Source: VRUE01 sp963702955 (GTDB taxonomy: Bacteria > Actinomycetota > Thermoleophilia > Solirubrobacterales > 70-9). From it: DNA of 64,000 bases. The stretch spans positions 372,001 through 436,000 of the forward strand of contig OY969774.1 in assembly GCA_963702955.1 (NCBI GenBank). Reading direction: 5' to 3'. Below are positions 53,930 to 62,355 of this stretch, in pieces. Position 1 is the stretch's first letter; every line of letters begins with the position of its first letter. A program made the position numbers and the translations under genes. The notes below the pieces were generated by a model that was given only the letters and a program-made list of their open reading frames with translations, was not told where the DNA came from and did not search any database.

Positions 53930-54895
53930 TCACGCCGGCGCCACCGCCTCCTCGAGCAGGCCCGCGGCGAAGGCGTAGCCGCAGGCGGCGAGCGAGTGCA
54001 GCGCGTAGCCGCCCTCCTGGATCACGCAGACCGGCAGCCCCGAGGCGGCGAGCAGGCGGCCGATCTGGGCAAAGATCGTCGGCGAGAAGCTCCAGCTGCC
54101 GTGCGGGTCGCCCAGCACCGTGTCGTAGCCGAGCGAGACGACCAGCGCCTCGGAGGTCTGGCCGAGCGTCTCGATCGAGGCGCTCACCGCGTGCAGGTAG
54201 TCGGCGGCGTCGGGGCTGCCGCGGAACTCGACCACCCGTTCGCGCTCGCTGCTCGGCCTCACCGTCTCGCCGGCGACGTTGGTGACCGGGTGGGCGTGCA
54301 GCGAGTGCAGCCGCGTGTTCTCCATCGAGGCGACGATCGCCGCGGTGCCGTTGGGGTAGTGCAGGTCGAGGTCGAGGATGCCGACCGGGCTCAGGCCCCC
54401 CTCGCCGAGGGTCAGCGCCGCCGCCGCGGCGGTGTTGAGATAGCAGTAGCCGGCGAACCAGTCCGGCCCGGCGTGATGGCCCGGCGGGCGGCTGAGCGCG
54501 TAGGCGAAATGCGCCCCGCCGACGATCCTCTGCGCCGCTGCGATCCCCGTCCGCACGCCCTCACGGGCGGCGGCGACGAGGCCGGCGCAGACGGGGATGT
54601 CGGGCGCCAGGCCGGGGGCGGCGAGGTGCGGCATCACCACCGGCTCCTCGGAGCGGACCGCGTCGAGCTGCTCCAGGTAGCTCGGCGCGTGCAGCCGTTC
54701 CAGCGTCGACGCCAGCTCCTCGTCGCCGGCGTCGGCGGCGGCCGGGCGCACGCCCGAGTGGCAGGTGAGGCCGCTGCGCAGCTCGGCGACGCGGCGGTTG
54801 TCGTCCATCCCCGGCCGTCGCCGGCCGCCTTCGACGATCCAGTGCGCCGCGTCGCGGCGGCTGCGGCGCTGCTCGATCATCAGCAGCTCGGTCAT
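53930..54895 (-). CDS. Histone-deacetylase-fold amidohydrolase (acetylpolyamine-type)
   Basis: 321 residues. The HDAC active-site strings are visible: RPPGHHAGPDW (His pair), GILDLDLHYPNGTAAI (zinc Asp and His), and VVSLGYDTVLGDPHGS (zinc Asp in SLGYD), plus IQEGGYALHSLA. This is the acetylpolyamine/acetoin-type branch of HDAC-fold enzymes. It would remove an acyl group from an amine, and could deprotect a substrate that the neighbouring GNAT acylates. The ATG overlaps the GNAT stop by one base. The exact amide is unknown. Confidence 0.9.
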   Translation of the reverse strand: MTELLMIEQRRSRRDAAHWIVEGGRRRPGMDDNRRVAELRSGLTCHSGVRPAAADAGDEELASTLERLHAPSYLEQLDAVRSEEPVVMPHLAAPGLAPDIPVCAGLVAAAREGVRTGIAAAQRIVGGAHFAYALSRPPGHHAGPDWFAGYCYLNTAAAAALTLGEGGLSPVGILDLDLHYPNGTAAIVASMENTRLHSLHAHPVTNVAGETVRPSSERERVVEFRGSPDAADYLHAVSASIETLGQTSEALVVSLGYDTVLGDPHGSWSFSPTIFAQIGRLLAASGLPVCVIQEGGYALHSLAACGYAFAAGLLEEAVAPA

Positions 54896-55407
54896 CAGAT
54901 CAGCCTCCGCATCCGCGGGCCGAGGTGCTGGAAGCCGTTGACGCGGTAGAAGGCCTCGGTCGCGCCGATCCGCGCGAAGGTCTCCTTCGGCAGGCCGACC
55001 TCGAGTCGCCGGACGCCGCGCTCGCCGGCCTCCCGCACCAGCGCCATGATCAGGTCGTGGCCGATCGAGCGGCTGCGCCAGGCCGGCAGCACCCAGAGGT
55101 CCTGGATCGTCGCGTAGCGGCCGGGCACGTGGACCGCGAACTGCCAGCTCGCCGCCAATACGCCGACGATCTCGCCGCCCGCGTCGGCGACCAGCAGCAA
55201 TCCCGCCTCGGGGCGGCCGATCAGATCGCGCACGGCGGCCTCCAGCTCGGCGTTCGACGGGCCCTCCCCGCCGAGCTCGGCCAGCAGGGCCTCGATCCCG
55301 GCCGCCGCCCCGGGGGCGTCCGCGGCAGTCGCCGGGCGGACCGTAGGGTCGGCCGCGACCCCCGAGCGGTCCAGCGCGCCGGGTGCGCTCGCGCTCGGCT
55401 CGGTCAT
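54895..55407 (-). CDS. GNAT-family N-acyltransferase
   Basis: 170 residues with a typical GNAT fold: TVRPATAADAPGAAAGIEAL at the start, the acetyl-CoA loop RSRSIGHDLIMALVREAGER (R-x-x-G-x-G/H pattern, here SRSIGHDL), and EAFYRVNGFQHLGPRMRR at the end. It would acetylate an amine, possibly as a protecting step before the deacetylase-fold enzyme acts. ATG 55405-55407 overlaps the PabAB stop (ATGA) and its own stop overlaps the next gene, so it is tightly coupled in the operon. Confidence 0.82.
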   Translation of the reverse strand: MTEPSASAPGALDRSGVAADPTVRPATAADAPGAAAGIEALLAELGGEGPSNAELEAAVRDLIGRPEAGLLLVADAGGEIVGVLAASWQFAVHVPGRYATIQDLWVLPAWRSRSIGHDLIMALVREAGERGVRRLEVGLPKETFARIGATEAFYRVNGFQHLGPRMRRLI

Positions 55408-57560
55408 GCCGCCTCGAGCGCCTCCGCCTGTGGCTCCAGCACCACCGACCAGGCGTCCGGCGAGTCGCTGCCGGTCGCCGCCCGGGCGATCGCCGCCATC
55501 GGCGCCCGCGCCTTGAGCAGGATCTCGTCGAACTCGTCGACCGGATCGGACTGCATCACGATCGCCCCGCCGGCGCCGATCGTCGTCCGCCCGGGCCGCA
55601 TCACGATCGTGCGGATGACGATGCTCAGATCCATGCTGCCGTCGACCCCGAACCAGCCGATCGCACCCGAGTAGACGCCGCGCGCCTCGGCCTCGATGTC
55701 GTCGATGATCTCCATCGTCCGCTCCTTCGGCGCCCCGGTCATCGAGCCGCCGGGGAAGCAGGCGCGGGCGCATTCGGCGGCGCTGCGCTCCTCGGCGAGG
55801 ACGCCGCTGACGGTCGAGATCAGCTGGTGGACGGTCGCGTAGTCCTCGACGACCATCAGCTCGGGGACGCCGACGCTGCCGACCTCGCAGACCCGGCCGA
55901 GGTCGTTGCGCAGCAGGTCGACGATCATCAGGTGCTCGGCGTAGGTCTTTTCGTCCTCGGTCAGCTCGGCCCGCAGGGCCGCGTCGCGCTCCGGGTCAAC
56001 GGCGCGGGAGCTGGTCCCCTTGATCGGCCGCGCCTCGACCCGGCGCTCGCGGTCGACCGAGAGGAAGCGCTCCGGCGAGGAGCTGACGATCGCCGCCTCG
56101 CCGAGCTTCAGGTAGGCGGCGAAGGGCGCCGGGTTGGCGCGGCGCAGGGTCTTGTAGAGGTGGAAGGGGTCGGGGGCGGCGTCGGTCGAGATCTGGTCGG
56201 TGAGGCAGACCTCATACGACTCCCCGGCCGCCATTTCGGCCTGGCAGCGGGCGATGTCGGCGAGGTACTGCTCGCGGCCGCGGCCGACCCGGAAGCTGAC
56301 GTGGTCGGCGAGCGGCTGCTCGGGCGGGGGACCGGGCGGCGACGCCGAGGTGGGCGGCAGGGCGAGAACCTCCCCCACGACCGCCTCGGCGTCGTCCAGC
56401 CAGCGCTCGGCATCCGCCTCGTCGTCGCGGCAGAGCGTGACCAGGTGCGTCCGGTGACTCACGTGGTCGACGACGACGAGGCGGTTGGCGAGCATCATCA
56501 CTGCGTCGGGAAGATCGGATCGGTGCACGTTCTGCGCGCCGCAGTCGGCCTTCAGCTCGTAGCCGAGATAGCCGACGAAGCCGCCGGGCAGGCCGGGGGG
56601 CAGGGCGGCCGGCGGTTCGATCGCGTGGGCGGCGATTTCGCGCTCGAGCAGCTCGAAGATCGAGCCCCGCTCGGTCTCGGTGCCGCCGGCGCGGTGCGCC
56701 TGCGCGATCCCCGTCTCGACGTCGTACTCGAGCACGCAGCGCTCGGCGCCGGCACTGGTGCCGAGGTAGGAGCGCTGCGCCAGCCGGGTCGGCGCGTCGG
56801 CGCTGTCGAGCCAGAAGGCGTGCTCGGCGCCGGCGAAGAGCCGTTCGAACAGCGCCTCGGTGGAGGGCTCGCCGGGGAGCGAGCGGCTGCGCATCTGCAC
56901 CCCGGTGGCCGGCGCACGGCGCACCTGAGAGCGACGCTGCGGGGCCTGCAGCGGTCGTTTTGCGCCCCGCCAACGCGGGTTCTTGCGGCTCCGCGCCAGC
57001 GCGTAGAAGTTCTCGATCAGCCTGGCGCCGTGCTCGGTCGCGATCGACTCCGGGTGGAACTGGACGCCCCACAGCGGCCGCCGCAGGTGTTCGATCCCCA
57101 TCACCACGCCGTCGTCGGCCCGCGCCGTGATCTGGCCGTCGGGCCCCATGTCGGTTATCTGCAGCGAGTGGTAGCGGACCACCGGGAAGTCCTGCGGGAT
57201 GCCCTCGAACAGGCCCCGCTGTTCGTGGTGGATGCGGCTGAGCCGGCCGTGCATCGCCTCCGGCGCGCTGCAGACCTTGCCGTCGAGCAGGTGGCCGAGC
57301 CCCTGGTGGCCGAGGCAGATGCCGAGCACCGGGATCTCGCTGAAGCGGAGGATGTCGTCGCAGACGCAGAAGTCGTGCCAGCGTTGCGGCGTGCCGGGGC
57401 CGGGGGAGAGGACGATCGCGTCGAAGTCCCAGCGTTCCAGCGCCCGCCAGGAGACCGCGTCGTTGTCGACGACGATCGGCTCTTCGCCGCTGACGCCGGC
57501 CAGCAGGTGAAAGACGTTGTAGGTGTAGGAGTCGTGGTTGTCGACCAGCAGCGTCCTCAT
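55404..57560 (-). CDS. Fused aminodeoxychorismate synthase (PabA-PabB)
   Basis: A 718-residue fusion. Residues 1-195 are a class I glutamine amidotransferase: nucleophile in LGICLGHQGLGHLL near 80, and GVQFHPESIATEHG for His and Glu. Residues about 230-718 are the chorismate-binding synthase; PIKGTSSR near 514 has the Lys of PabB-type aminodeoxychorismate synthases (anthranilate synthases have Ala there), and GGSMTGAPKERTMEIIDDIE follows. It would make 4-amino-4-deoxychorismate from chorismate. Such fusions feed p-aminophenylalanine-type and antibiotic pathways. It overlaps both neighbours by 4 nt. Confidence 0.92.
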   Translation of the reverse strand: MRTLLVDNHDSYTYNVFHLLAGVSGEEPIVVDNDAVSWRALERWDFDAIVLSPGPGTPQRWHDFCVCDDILRFSEIPVLGICLGHQGLGHLLDGKVCSAPEAMHGRLSRIHHEQRGLFEGIPQDFPVVRYHSLQITDMGPDGQITARADDGVVMGIEHLRRPLWGVQFHPESIATEHGARLIENFYALARSRKNPRWRGAKRPLQAPQRRSQVRRAPATGVQMRSRSLPGEPSTEALFERLFAGAEHAFWLDSADAPTRLAQRSYLGTSAGAERCVLEYDVETGIAQAHRAGGTETERGSIFELLEREIAAHAIEPPAALPPGLPGGFVGYLGYELKADCGAQNVHRSDLPDAVMMLANRLVVVDHVSHRTHLVTLCRDDEADAERWLDDAEAVVGEVLALPPTSASPPGPPPEQPLADHVSFRVGRGREQYLADIARCQAEMAAGESYEVCLTDQISTDAAPDPFHLYKTLRRANPAPFAAYLKLGEAAIVSSSPERFLSVDRERRVEARPIKGTSSRAVDPERDAALRAELTEDEKTYAEHLMIVDLLRNDLGRVCEVGSVGVPELMVVEDYATVHQLISTVSGVLAEERSAAECARACFPGGSMTGAPKERTMEIIDDIEAEARGVYSGAIGWFGVDGSMDLSIVIRTIVMRPGRTTIGAGGAIVMQSDPVDEFDEILLKARAPMAAIARAATGSDSPDAWSVVLEPQAEALEAA

Positions 57561-59230
57561 CGCGAGCCCTCCAGTCCGAGGCCGCGGGCGCTGTCGTCGA
57601 GCACCGCGCCGACCACCCGATCGACGTGGGCGCCGCGCCGGCGCTCCAGGTGCCAGCGCGAGAGGTGCGAGGCGTGCTGGGCGAGCGGCATCGGGTCGAG
57701 CCGCGCCGAGGCGAGGCTGAGGTTGCGCCTGTACATCTCCGCCTGGACGACCGCGAAGCGGTAGTCGCGGTCCTCGACCCGGCCGCCGTTCAGCGAGGCG
57801 TCCTCGGGGCTGCTGTGCGCGCGGGCGCGCGCCATGTCCCAGCCGAGGCTCTTGCCGTCGAGGAGCAGCTTCTCCGGCTCGAAGTCGACCTTCTTGTTCG
57901 CCGGGTGCAGCGGGAAGTAGCCGAGCGCCACCTGGGAGGCGATTCGCTCCGGGGCGGGGTGGGCGTCGCGGATCGCCGCCCGCTCGCGATCGCCGTCGAG
58001 CTGCTCGTCGAGCCACTCGACCAGGTGGTCGATCAGCAACGCGTCCTGCTTGCTCGAGGCGACCGCCTGCTGTTCCTTGGCGACCATCCCGTGGAAGACG
58101 TCGTGCAGGGGGTGGAAGCCGTTGCCGTCCGGCCCGCTGTGGACCAGCTCGGCCATCAGCTGGCGGCGACAGGTGACGTGGGCCACCCACTCCTGGCCGC
58201 AGATCTGGATCGAGGTGACGTCGTCGAGCCCCGGTGCCGCCATCCAGTAGGCGAGCGCCCGCATGTGCTGGGTCGGGATGCCGTCGGAGCGGACCAGCGG
58301 CATCTCCTCCAGCTCCTCGCGGCCGGTCAGGTAGACGACGGTGCCGTCGGCGCGGCGCTGCAGCGTCCCCTCCTGCAGGCCGAGCTCGGTCAGCTCGACG
58401 ACCTCGGGCAGGAAGTCGGACTCGAAGAAGACCCGGTCGAAGGAGATCCCCAGCCGGGCCAGGGTCTTGCGCTGGCCGGAGATCACCCAGGCGCGGGTCT
58501 GCGACCACAGCTCCAGCGCCGTCTGGTCGCCGTTCAGAACCTGCTGCAGGAGCTCGTCGGCGCTGTCGTTCTGGACGTCAACCTCGCGGGTCAGCGAGTC
58601 GGCCGGGTGATCGGAGCCGAGCCCGCTCAGCGAGCCGCGGGCCTTGACGTAGTCGGCGTAGCAGTAGCCGACGAAGTGGTCGCTCTTCTGCCCGTTCTCG
58701 ACCTGCTGGGCGTGGCGGCCGCTGCGCACGACGCCGGCCATCGCCTCGCCCATGCTGCGGCCGACGTCGCAGATGATGCTGCGCCGCTCGACCCGCCCGC
58801 CGGCCTGGGTCAGCGCCGCGCCGAGCGCGTTGCCGAGCGAGAGGTTGCGCAGGTGGCCGATGTGCAGCGCCTTGGTCGAGTTCGCGTCCCAGAAGTTGAG
58901 CGCGAAGCGCTGCCCGCCGGCGAGGTCCTCGTAGTCCGCGGCGGCGCCGTCGCGCTCCTCCAGGGCGGCGCCGCGCTCCGCGATCCAACCGTCGACGAGG
59001 CGCAGCCAGACCTGCTTGCCGCTGCGCTCGACCGCGTCGACCCACGGGCGGCGCCCGATCTCCTCCAGCTCGCGCAGCGAGTCGCGGTCCTCCTCCCAGG
59101 CGTCGACCAGGGGGACCAGCATCACGTCGAAGCGCTCGTGCGGCCGGTACGGCGCCCGCAGGGCCCAGCGAGCCTGGCTCCCGTCTCGGCCCGTGGCGTC
59201 ATCGATGTAGTCGAAGAGATTGATGTCCAT
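57557..59230 (-). CDS. Arginyl-tRNA-synthetase-like protein without anticodon domain
   Basis: 557 residues, class I aaRS of the ArgRS type. HIGH is intact in DANSTKALHIGHLRNLSLGN (residues 123-126), the KMSKS region is a degenerate AVASSKQDA, and IASQVALGYFPLHPANKKVD matches the ArgRS pre-anticodon block. After it only about 70 residues remain, so the DALR anticodon-binding domain is absent and full ArgRS function is unlikely. The start is ATG 59230, 26 nt after tRNA-Thr. It might activate arginine or another acid for ligation to an amine, as aaRS-like enzymes do in some natural-product routes. It opens the seven-gene operon. Confidence 0.8.
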   Translation of the reverse strand: MDINLFDYIDDATGRDGSQARWALRAPYRPHERFDVMLVPLVDAWEEDRDSLRELEEIGRRPWVDAVERSGKQVWLRLVDGWIAERGAALEERDGAAADYEDLAGGQRFALNFWDANSTKALHIGHLRNLSLGNALGAALTQAGGRVERRSIICDVGRSMGEAMAGVVRSGRHAQQVENGQKSDHFVGYCYADYVKARGSLSGLGSDHPADSLTREVDVQNDSADELLQQVLNGDQTALELWSQTRAWVISGQRKTLARLGISFDRVFFESDFLPEVVELTELGLQEGTLQRRADGTVVYLTGREELEEMPLVRSDGIPTQHMRALAYWMAAPGLDDVTSIQICGQEWVAHVTCRRQLMAELVHSGPDGNGFHPLHDVFHGMVAKEQQAVASSKQDALLIDHLVEWLDEQLDGDRERAAIRDAHPAPERIASQVALGYFPLHPANKKVDFEPEKLLLDGKSLGWDMARARAHSSPEDASLNGGRVEDRDYRFAVVQAEMYRRNLSLASARLDPMPLAQHASHLSRWHLERRRGAHVDRVVGAVLDDSARGLGLEGSR

Positions 59231-59256
59231 GATTGCGACGACTCTCGCCTCATCCA

Positions 59257-59329
59257 TGCACCAGCCGGGGCTCGAACCCGGATCCTCGGCTTACAAACCC
59301 GATCCTCTAACCGATTGAGGTACTGGTGC
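59257..59329 (-). tRNA. tRNA-Thr(UGU)
   Basis: 73 nt: acceptor GCACCAG/CTGGTGC, D-arm CCTC/GAGG, loop TTTGTAA (anticodon UGU), T-arm CCGGG-TTCGAGC-CCCGG, A discriminator, no CCA. The anticodon stem TCGGG/GCCGA has a G-G clash at the pair next to the loop, which is unusual. The ArgRS-like gene starts 26 nt downstream on the same strand. Confidence 0.88.
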
Positions 59330-59445
59330 CTGTTTCCCCCAAGAGCGCCAATGCGGCACTCAACTAATCAATTTTGGCTGAGTGTAACAGCGCCGTCAAG
59401 CGAGTGTCGCCCCGGGTACGGGGCGAGTTTCGGGCCGCCCCTCGT

Positions 59446-59673
59446 CTAGCGGATTACCGCTTCGAAGAGAGGGTCGGCTGCGTCGGGATCCTCGCCCTCG
59501 GCGACCTGGATGTATTCCGTCCGCTCGAGGACGGCGAGGTGGTAGACGACTTTGCCCAGCGGGGGTCCGAGCTTGCGGGTGAGCTCCGTGGCGCGGGACG
59601 GATTCGCCCTCACGGCGCCGAGAATCCGAACTCGCAGCGAATGCCAGAAAACTCTTGCCTCGACGAAGTCCAC
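59446..59673 (-). CDS. Small ArsR-like winged-helix protein
   Basis: About 75 residues: VDFVEARVFWHSLRVRILGA, then VRANPSRATELTRKLGPPLG and KVVYHLAVLERTEYIQVAEG, a complete ArsR-type winged helix without metal-binding Cys. GTG 59673 has a GAGGGGA site and is preferred; a TTG start upstream is also possible. It is read toward tRNA-Thr and the seven-gene operon, so it might regulate that operon, though nothing shows this directly. Confidence 0.7.
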   Translation of the reverse strand: MDFVEARVFWHSLRVRILGAVRANPSRATELTRKLGPPLGKVVYHLAVLERTEYIQVAEGEDPDAADPLFEAVIR

Positions 59674-59828
59674 CAGATTCCCCTCTCGATGCTGAATGTG
59701 CAAGATCCGACTGCGTAGTCGGATTGTCTTCAGCTAATGATTGCGCGCCGAACGGCGTTTTGGGCCGATTTCGCCACTCTTAACGATTGGCTAACCGGCC
59801 AGCCACCGAATCGGAGCGGTCGGAGCGC

Positions 59829-60857
59829 TCAGGAACCGGAGTGGCGCGCCTGGCTGACCTGCGTCGTCAGGCTCGCTTTCGGCGACCCCGAGGCGACTTT
59901 CGCCGCGCTCACCCTGAATTGCAGACTGCCCTTGGTCAGCTTCGAGACGTTCAGGACGGTGAACGTGCTGCTCGTCGTCCGTTCGATTTTCAGCTTGTGC
60001 GGCTTGACGTGGCGGGGACCGCGCCGTGCCGCCGAGGCCACCGCGAGCGTCTGACCGCCGGAGACCAGCTTCAGGCCCGAGATCTTGAACAGGTCGAGCG
60101 GGCTGGCCCAGGTGAGCGTTATCTGGATCGCGCGCGTTCCGGCGCCGATCGAGATGCTGTGGATCTTGCTCTGGCCCTGTTTCAGCAGGTTGACGAACTG
60201 CTGCGGCGGCGTCTGGCAGGTCAGCGCCGCGCCGACGCTGTTCATCACCGACTGCAGCCGGCTCGAGTCTTCGAGCGGGAAGTACTGGCCGCCGGTGTCT
60301 TTGGCGATCTTCTGCAGGCGCTGGCGGTCTTCGGTCGTCATCAAGCCGAAGCCGATCACGTAGGTCGGCACCGGGTGGGCGAGGTGGGCTTCGTTGTAGG
60401 GGCCGACGTCGTGGCCGCCGTCGGTGAGGAAGATCCGCGCGTCGGCGGTCGGGTTGTCGGCGTCGGCCTGGGCGAAGGCGCCGTTGTAGTCGGTGGCGCC
60501 GTTGTCGGCTTTGATTTTCTGGTCGAGGGCGGTACGCATCGCCGCCGCGTTGGGCCCGATCGGCTCGGGTGGGAAGAGCGTGTCGGCCGGCGGCAGGCCG
60601 AGGAACGAGAGGCCGGAGCCGAACTCGACCGCGCCCAGCTGGGTCGATTCCCCGAGCGTGTCGATCAGCAGGTTGAGCCCCTGCACCCGCAGGCGGTTCG
60701 GATCGGTCACGGCCATCGAGCCGGAGTCGTCGACGATCGCCTCGACGTTGCTCGCCCTGACGCACGACTTCGCGCCTGCCGCCGGGGCGGCGATCAGGCT
60801 CGCCGCGATCGTGGCGAGCAGTGCGGACACGAGGCACAGGCGTCGAAGGCTCTTCAT
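59829..60857 (-). CDS. Secreted von Willebrand factor A-domain protein
   Basis: 342 residues with a signal peptide (CLVSALLATIAASLIAAPAA then GAKS). The VWA domain has the MIDAS start VEAIVDDSGSMAV (DxSxS), a Thr in GATDYNGA and an Asp in ARIFLTDGGHD, so it can bind a metal. The C-terminal 110 residues form a sandwich domain with SLDLF-like repeats. VWA proteins bind other surface proteins or matrix. It stands alone between the small winged-helix gene and a divergent TPR gene. Confidence 0.88.
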   Translation of the reverse strand: MKSLRRLCLVSALLATIAASLIAAPAAGAKSCVRASNVEAIVDDSGSMAVTDPNRLRVQGLNLLIDTLGESTQLGAVEFGSGLSFLGLPPADTLFPPEPIGPNAAAMRTALDQKIKADNGATDYNGAFAQADADNPTADARIFLTDGGHDVGPYNEAHLAHPVPTYVIGFGLMTTEDRQRLQKIAKDTGGQYFPLEDSSRLQSVMNSVGAALTCQTPPQQFVNLLKQGQSKIHSISIGAGTRAIQITLTWASPLDLFKISGLKLVSGGQTLAVASAARRGPRHVKPHKLKIERTTSSTFTVLNVSKLTKGSLQFRVSAAKVASGSPKASLTTQVSQARHSGS

Positions 60858-60991
60858 AGTCGTCTCCCCGATTGAAGATTCCAGTTCGGGTCCGAACGTA
60901 TCACCGTCGCGGCGGCGCGTCGAGTCCCCAAGACGACCGTTCGACCGGCGGCCTTCCGGCGCCGGGCGGCGACGTGCCTAAACTAGGTCGG

Positions 60992-61366
60992 ATGAGCTCC
61001 GCTGCGGATCGCGATTCGACCCTGACGCTGTACCGGCGTGGAATCGAGCTGCTCGAGGAGGCCGACTTCGAGCAGGCGACCGGACCGCTGGAGGAGGCGG
61101 CCAGCCGGGCGCCGGAGAAGTCCTCGGTGCGCGAGGCGCTGGGGCGGGCCTACTTCCGCTGCGGGCGCTTCGCCGCCGCCGTCGAGGAGTTCGAGGCGGT
61201 GGTCGACACCCACCAGGTCAACGACTTCGCCCACTTCTGCCTCGGCCGGGCGCTGGCCAAGACCGGCGAGCGCGAGCGCGCCCGCCACCACCTGGCGCTG
61301 GCCGCGAACCTGCGGCCGGACCGGTGCGACTACCGCTTCTACCGCGACCTGCTCGCCCGCGCCTGA
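60992..61366 (+). CDS. Small tetratricopeptide-repeat protein
   Basis: A 124-residue protein made of about three TPRs: LYRRGIELLEEADFEQATGP, LGRAYFRCGRFAAAVEEFEA and LGRALAKTGERERARHHLAL, with a C-terminal AANLRPDRCDYRFYRDLL. It is likely an adaptor that binds a partner protein. ATG 60992 follows a gap with the divergent VWA gene. It is convergent with a serine protease gene (6 nt between stops). No partner can be named. Confidence 0.85.
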   Translation: MSSAADRDSTLTLYRRGIELLEEADFEQATGPLEEAASRAPEKSSVREALGRAYFRCGRFAAAVEEFEAVVDTHQVNDFAHFCLGRALAKTGERERARHHLALAANLRPDRCDYRFYRDLLARA

Positions 61367-61372
61367 GCCGGG

Positions 61373-62302
61373 CTAGAAGCCGGCGACGAGCCGGCCGACG
61401 TTGCGGCTGCTGAAGTAGGGGCCGAAGGTGTGGCGGTTGTCGCCGATTTTGCCGTAGCTGGTGAGGCCGTCGATCACGGTGTCGTTTTCGATCAGCCAGC
61501 CACCGCCGCTCGCCCCCGGCGCCCAGTGGCAGCGGATCGCGATCGTCGGCGGGCCGGGCACCTGGTAGGTGAGCGCGTCGTCGCCGACGTAGGGCGAGTC
61601 GCAGCTCTGCATCCAACGGCTGGCGCCGGGATAGCCGAAGGTCTCGAATTCCTCGTGGCGGTTGCGGTCGAGGGCGATCGTCGCGCCGCCGCCGACCGCG
61701 TCGGCGACGTTCACTCCTTCGGCGTTGGGTTCGGTGAGGATCGCGCCGATGTCGAAGTTGGGGTTGCCGAGCTGCACCCAGGGTTTCGGCGCGTAGATCT
61801 GCGCGCGGTGGGCGACGAAGGCGCCGAACGGCGCCGTCCCGCCCGAGTAGGCGGGCACGAACTCCAGCAGGCTCGACCAGACGCCGTCGCCGGGCCGCAG
61901 CGAGGGGCCGGAGTTGACGCAGTGCCCGGCGGTGAGGACGAGGCGCCGGCTGGCGCTGTTGATCGCGGTCGCCGAGCAGTAGCCCATTTTGTTGCCCTGG
62001 CGGATGAAGAGCCGGCCGTTGACCGCTTTGGGTGGCAGCGACGGTTCGGGGACCTGCGCGAAGCTGATCTGCGCCGTCAGGCCGGCGCGGCGCGGGGCGT
62101 CGAGCGGGGGGGTGCTGCGCATCCGCGCAGCGGTCCAGAAGTCGGCGATCCGGGCCGCCTCGCCGCGGGGGGCGGCGGTGGGGTGGAGGCGGGTCGGCGC
62201 CGCCCCGGCGGGCGACGCGAAGGCGGTCGCGGCAAGGCAGAACAGCGCCGCGAGCGAGCCCGCGACGCGACCCCGGACGCTGAGCGGACTCGAACGCATC
62301 AA
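61373..62302 (-). CDS. Secreted trypsin-like serine protease
   Basis: 309 residues with an export segment (SLAALFCLAATAFASPAGAA). The triad appears as His in VLTAGHCVNSGPS, Asp in PNFDIGAILTEPN and Ser in APGASGGGWLIEND, with a Cys pair around CDSPYVGDD and RCHWAPG. It is a close relative of 31655-32593 in order and loops, so the two are likely paralogues. It is an exported S1-family protease of unknown target. ATG 62302 is the first start in frame. Confidence 0.86.
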   Translation of the reverse strand: MMRSSPLSVRGRVAGSLAALFCLAATAFASPAGAAPTRLHPTAAPRGEAARIADFWTAARMRSTPPLDAPRRAGLTAQISFAQVPEPSLPPKAVNGRLFIRQGNKMGYCSATAINSASRRLVLTAGHCVNSGPSLRPGDGVWSSLLEFVPAYSGGTAPFGAFVAHRAQIYAPKPWVQLGNPNFDIGAILTEPNAEGVNVADAVGGGATIALDRNRHEEFETFGYPGASRWMQSCDSPYVGDDALTYQVPGPPTIAIRCHWAPGASGGGWLIENDTVIDGLTSYGKIGDNRHTFGPYFSSRNVGRLVAGF

Positions 62303-62355
62303 GGTTGAGGATAGAGGGCGGTCCGGGTGGGGCCGCGGATTCGCCCCGACTAGGG

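Noticed and set aside
55383..57764. 793-codon plus-strand frame opposite PabAB
   Set aside because: Antisense to a gene with complete amidotransferase and synthase motifs; no domain is seen in the plus frame.
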